From NCBI GenBank assembly GCA_030762935.1, contig CM060888.1, forward strand, positions 114,525,468-114,589,467: 64,000 bases of DNA, in the 5' to 3' direction. Below are positions 62,113-64,000 of this stretch, piece after piece. The stretch's first letter is position 1; every line of letters begins with the position of its first letter. Made by a program: the position numbers and the translations under genes. The notes beneath the pieces were generated by a model. That model was given only the letters and a program-made list of their open reading frames with translations, was not told the DNA's origin and searched no databases. This DNA comes from Hymenopus coronatus. Its lineage: Eukaryota > Arthropoda > Insecta > Mantodea > Hymenopodidae.

Positions 62113-63407
62113 AGTTTTAATCTAATTTTAATTAGCACAGGAATGCTTGTAACGTGAGGGAAAGGGGAAATGTAACGCTTTGTGTGCTTTACGTGACAAT
62201 GGTAACAACAATGGCAACAAACTGCAAGACGATGACGGATAAGACTTTTTATTTAGACAACATACTTTACAACACATTGTTTTACATGGTTTGAACTTAG
62301 ATAGAAATTCACATAATAGATAGATGTTGGAGAGGAGAATGGAAATGTTCCCAGTATGTCTGCTGTGAAATGCACAACTAAACCTCTCTTTCTGTTTGTC
62401 CATTGACTCCCAATACAACATTAGGTGCAACCAACAATATGCTGTAAGGTCACAAGCACTGCTTCAGCTTTAAAGGTGTTAAAGTAGAATCATTAGTCTT
62501 AATTCAAAGCCCAGACATAAGTCAAATCGTTAAACTTAAAAGAAAAACATCAAAAAGTTAAAACTCAGCAGAAGAATTGCAAATCATATTTTGCAAAATT
62601 GTCACTGACTCTAGTTCAAAATAGCTTTAGACACATTACTAAATATGGAGCAACACTGAAAAGAGTAATTAGGAAATTGGCAACAATATTATCTATGTTG
62701 CTAACAGCCAGCCAACTATTGAATATGTATCGTATTTATCGGAATACAAGATGACCTCAAATGCAAAATGACTGCCATTTTTCAGAACTAGGTTTTAAAA
62801 TTAAGCATATCATCTATATAAGAAAAAGATAACTTAATTTTTAAATGAAATTTAAAGTTTTACCATATATTTTGAGCAAACTAAGGTACAGTCAAGCAAT
62901 TAAGTATTTTTTAACTTTATTTGAATATATGTGGAAATTCTTGCTGTGGGTAGGAGAGGGGAAAATGGAATTAGATATATTCTGGCACCTATGCATGCAA
63001 TCAGAGGTTGCAACAGTAGCGGCAGCTCAACTGCTAACAATGTAGTGGATACAGTTTTCTATTTAGAAACATACCCAAATAGGGACCATAGAAATTGTGA
63101 ATAAAATTCTTAAAAATCACTAAAAAAAAAAAGTGGTGGATTACGGTGAAAAAAAAATTATATAAAAAGGCTACATATGGAAAGTAGTAAATAAAATCAT
63201 TAAATAGTTTTAGGCAGTTTTAATATTTATAGTGTTTACTGTCTTAAAAGATAAACACTAAATAAAGCTAAACTACAATACAATACATACAGTGAAATGC
63301 TCTTTTAACATTTGTAATACATAGTGATTTTTTCTTACTTTTCATTTTATGGCTTTAAATTAGTACATAAATCTGATAGTACATTTCCATAATGGCAAAA
63401 GGCATGC
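62113..63407. other. Intron sequence, nothing recognised
   Basis: AT-rich. I looked for the missing last RCHY1 exon here and did not find it. Confidence 0.45.
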
Positions 63408-64000
63408 TCAGCAATTGGATGGTGGAATCCATAGTGCCTGGATACTTTTCTCAACAAATGTTGGGTATTCATTTCTCATTGCCAGCAATATTGTCACATT
63501 AATTTGGTCCCTATTTATTGCTACTTTCTTAATGCTGGCCTTCAAAGCCCTATACCCTTCAGCTAGTTCATGAAGCGATAAATCTTTCATCACAGGCATG
63601 CCAGCAATGACAGAATGCAGATTTGGACCAACTGAATTTGGTATTATATTTTGTTTATCAAATAATTTTCCCATATTGGTGATGAAGCCTTGCCCTTTAT
63701 CCTCACATTGTAGCAGTGATAGTTTTATGTGACATTTGTGTCCTAAATTCTGGAATGTTTGTTTAATGCTGTAATTCTTGTGAGCTAAAGCAACAAGTTT
63801 TTGTGTTTCTTAACCCAGTACACCATTACCTACTGCCTCAAATGTGTCAAGAAATGCTTGATCTTTGATGTTAGTTTTTTCACATATGGGTATGAATTAC
63901 CTTCAAGAACCTGGATTAGATTGATAACTGATTTACAATGTTCTAAAAGAAAGGATGCTGAGGCCACTGTCACATTCACATCATTTTGTGTAAGATTACT
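63408..64000 (-). pseudogene. hAT-like transposase fragment, runs off the window
   Basis: Minus-strand pieces CKSVINLIQVLEGNSYPYVK, KDQAFLDTFEAVGNG, a stop near 63811, then a frame of 88 aa ending EYPTFVEKSIQALWIPPSNC. The order and the LW.P end fit the region just before the dimerisation motif of hAT-like proteins, so it overlaps in type with 25861-26340. Confidence 0.5.

Overview
This is nuclear DNA of an animal, most likely a large-genome hemimetabolous insect (cockroach or termite grade; a guess from repeat and gene style, not a proven assignment). The evidence is an AT-rich landscape, one host gene cut into short exons by introns of 3-10 kb, and a dense mix of mariner, Jockey-type and other LINEs, tRNA-derived SINEs, Helitron, hAT-like, pogo-like and LTR elements. 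No rRNA, CRISPR or bacterial-type feature was seen.

Left part (1-5186): a perfect 193-bp palindrome, a complete but dead mariner (2305-3609, TA target duplication), an interspersed repeat, and the left end of a SINE.

Centre (5187-25252): one very large (20.1 kb) Ty3/gypsy-type LTR retroelement inserted into that SINE, with 606/601-bp LTRs and an ATAT target duplication. After a leader ORF come gag and pol (protease, RT, RNase H, integrase), with a CCCAAAC -1 frameshift heptamer at the gag-pro overlap. The element then carries unusual cargo: an intronless membrane-anchored ADAM metalloprotease (12005-14263) ending in AATAAA plus 31 A, about 3.9 kb of mostly unexplained DNA with a candidate minus-strand mini-gene, an envelope gene of the baculovirus-F/errantivirus type (18725-20647), and a second membrane glycoprotein gene (21529-23231) whose C-terminal cysteine pattern resembles the first. 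Every reading frame is broken by a few frameshifts or stops although the LTRs differ by only about 2%.

Right part (25253-64000): remnants of hAT-like, LINE, Jockey, Helitron, mariner and pogo elements, three SINE families, and many copies of a roughly 0.85-kb repeat with short inverted ends (ACTTTCTCTA) and an internal CA microsatellite. Running through it on the + strand is the one clear host gene, an orthologue of RCHY1/Pirh2 (CHY-zinc-finger and RING E3 ubiquitin ligase). Five exons (34081-34137, 44426-44587, 52186-52341, 56646-56828, 60003-60098) are all in phase 0 with GT/AG borders. The last exon(s) encoding the end of the zinc ribbon are not visible and probably lie beyond the window. 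A second complete mariner (60605-61913) sits in the intron after exon 5.

All calls come from reading translations and repeats by eye. No database search was run.
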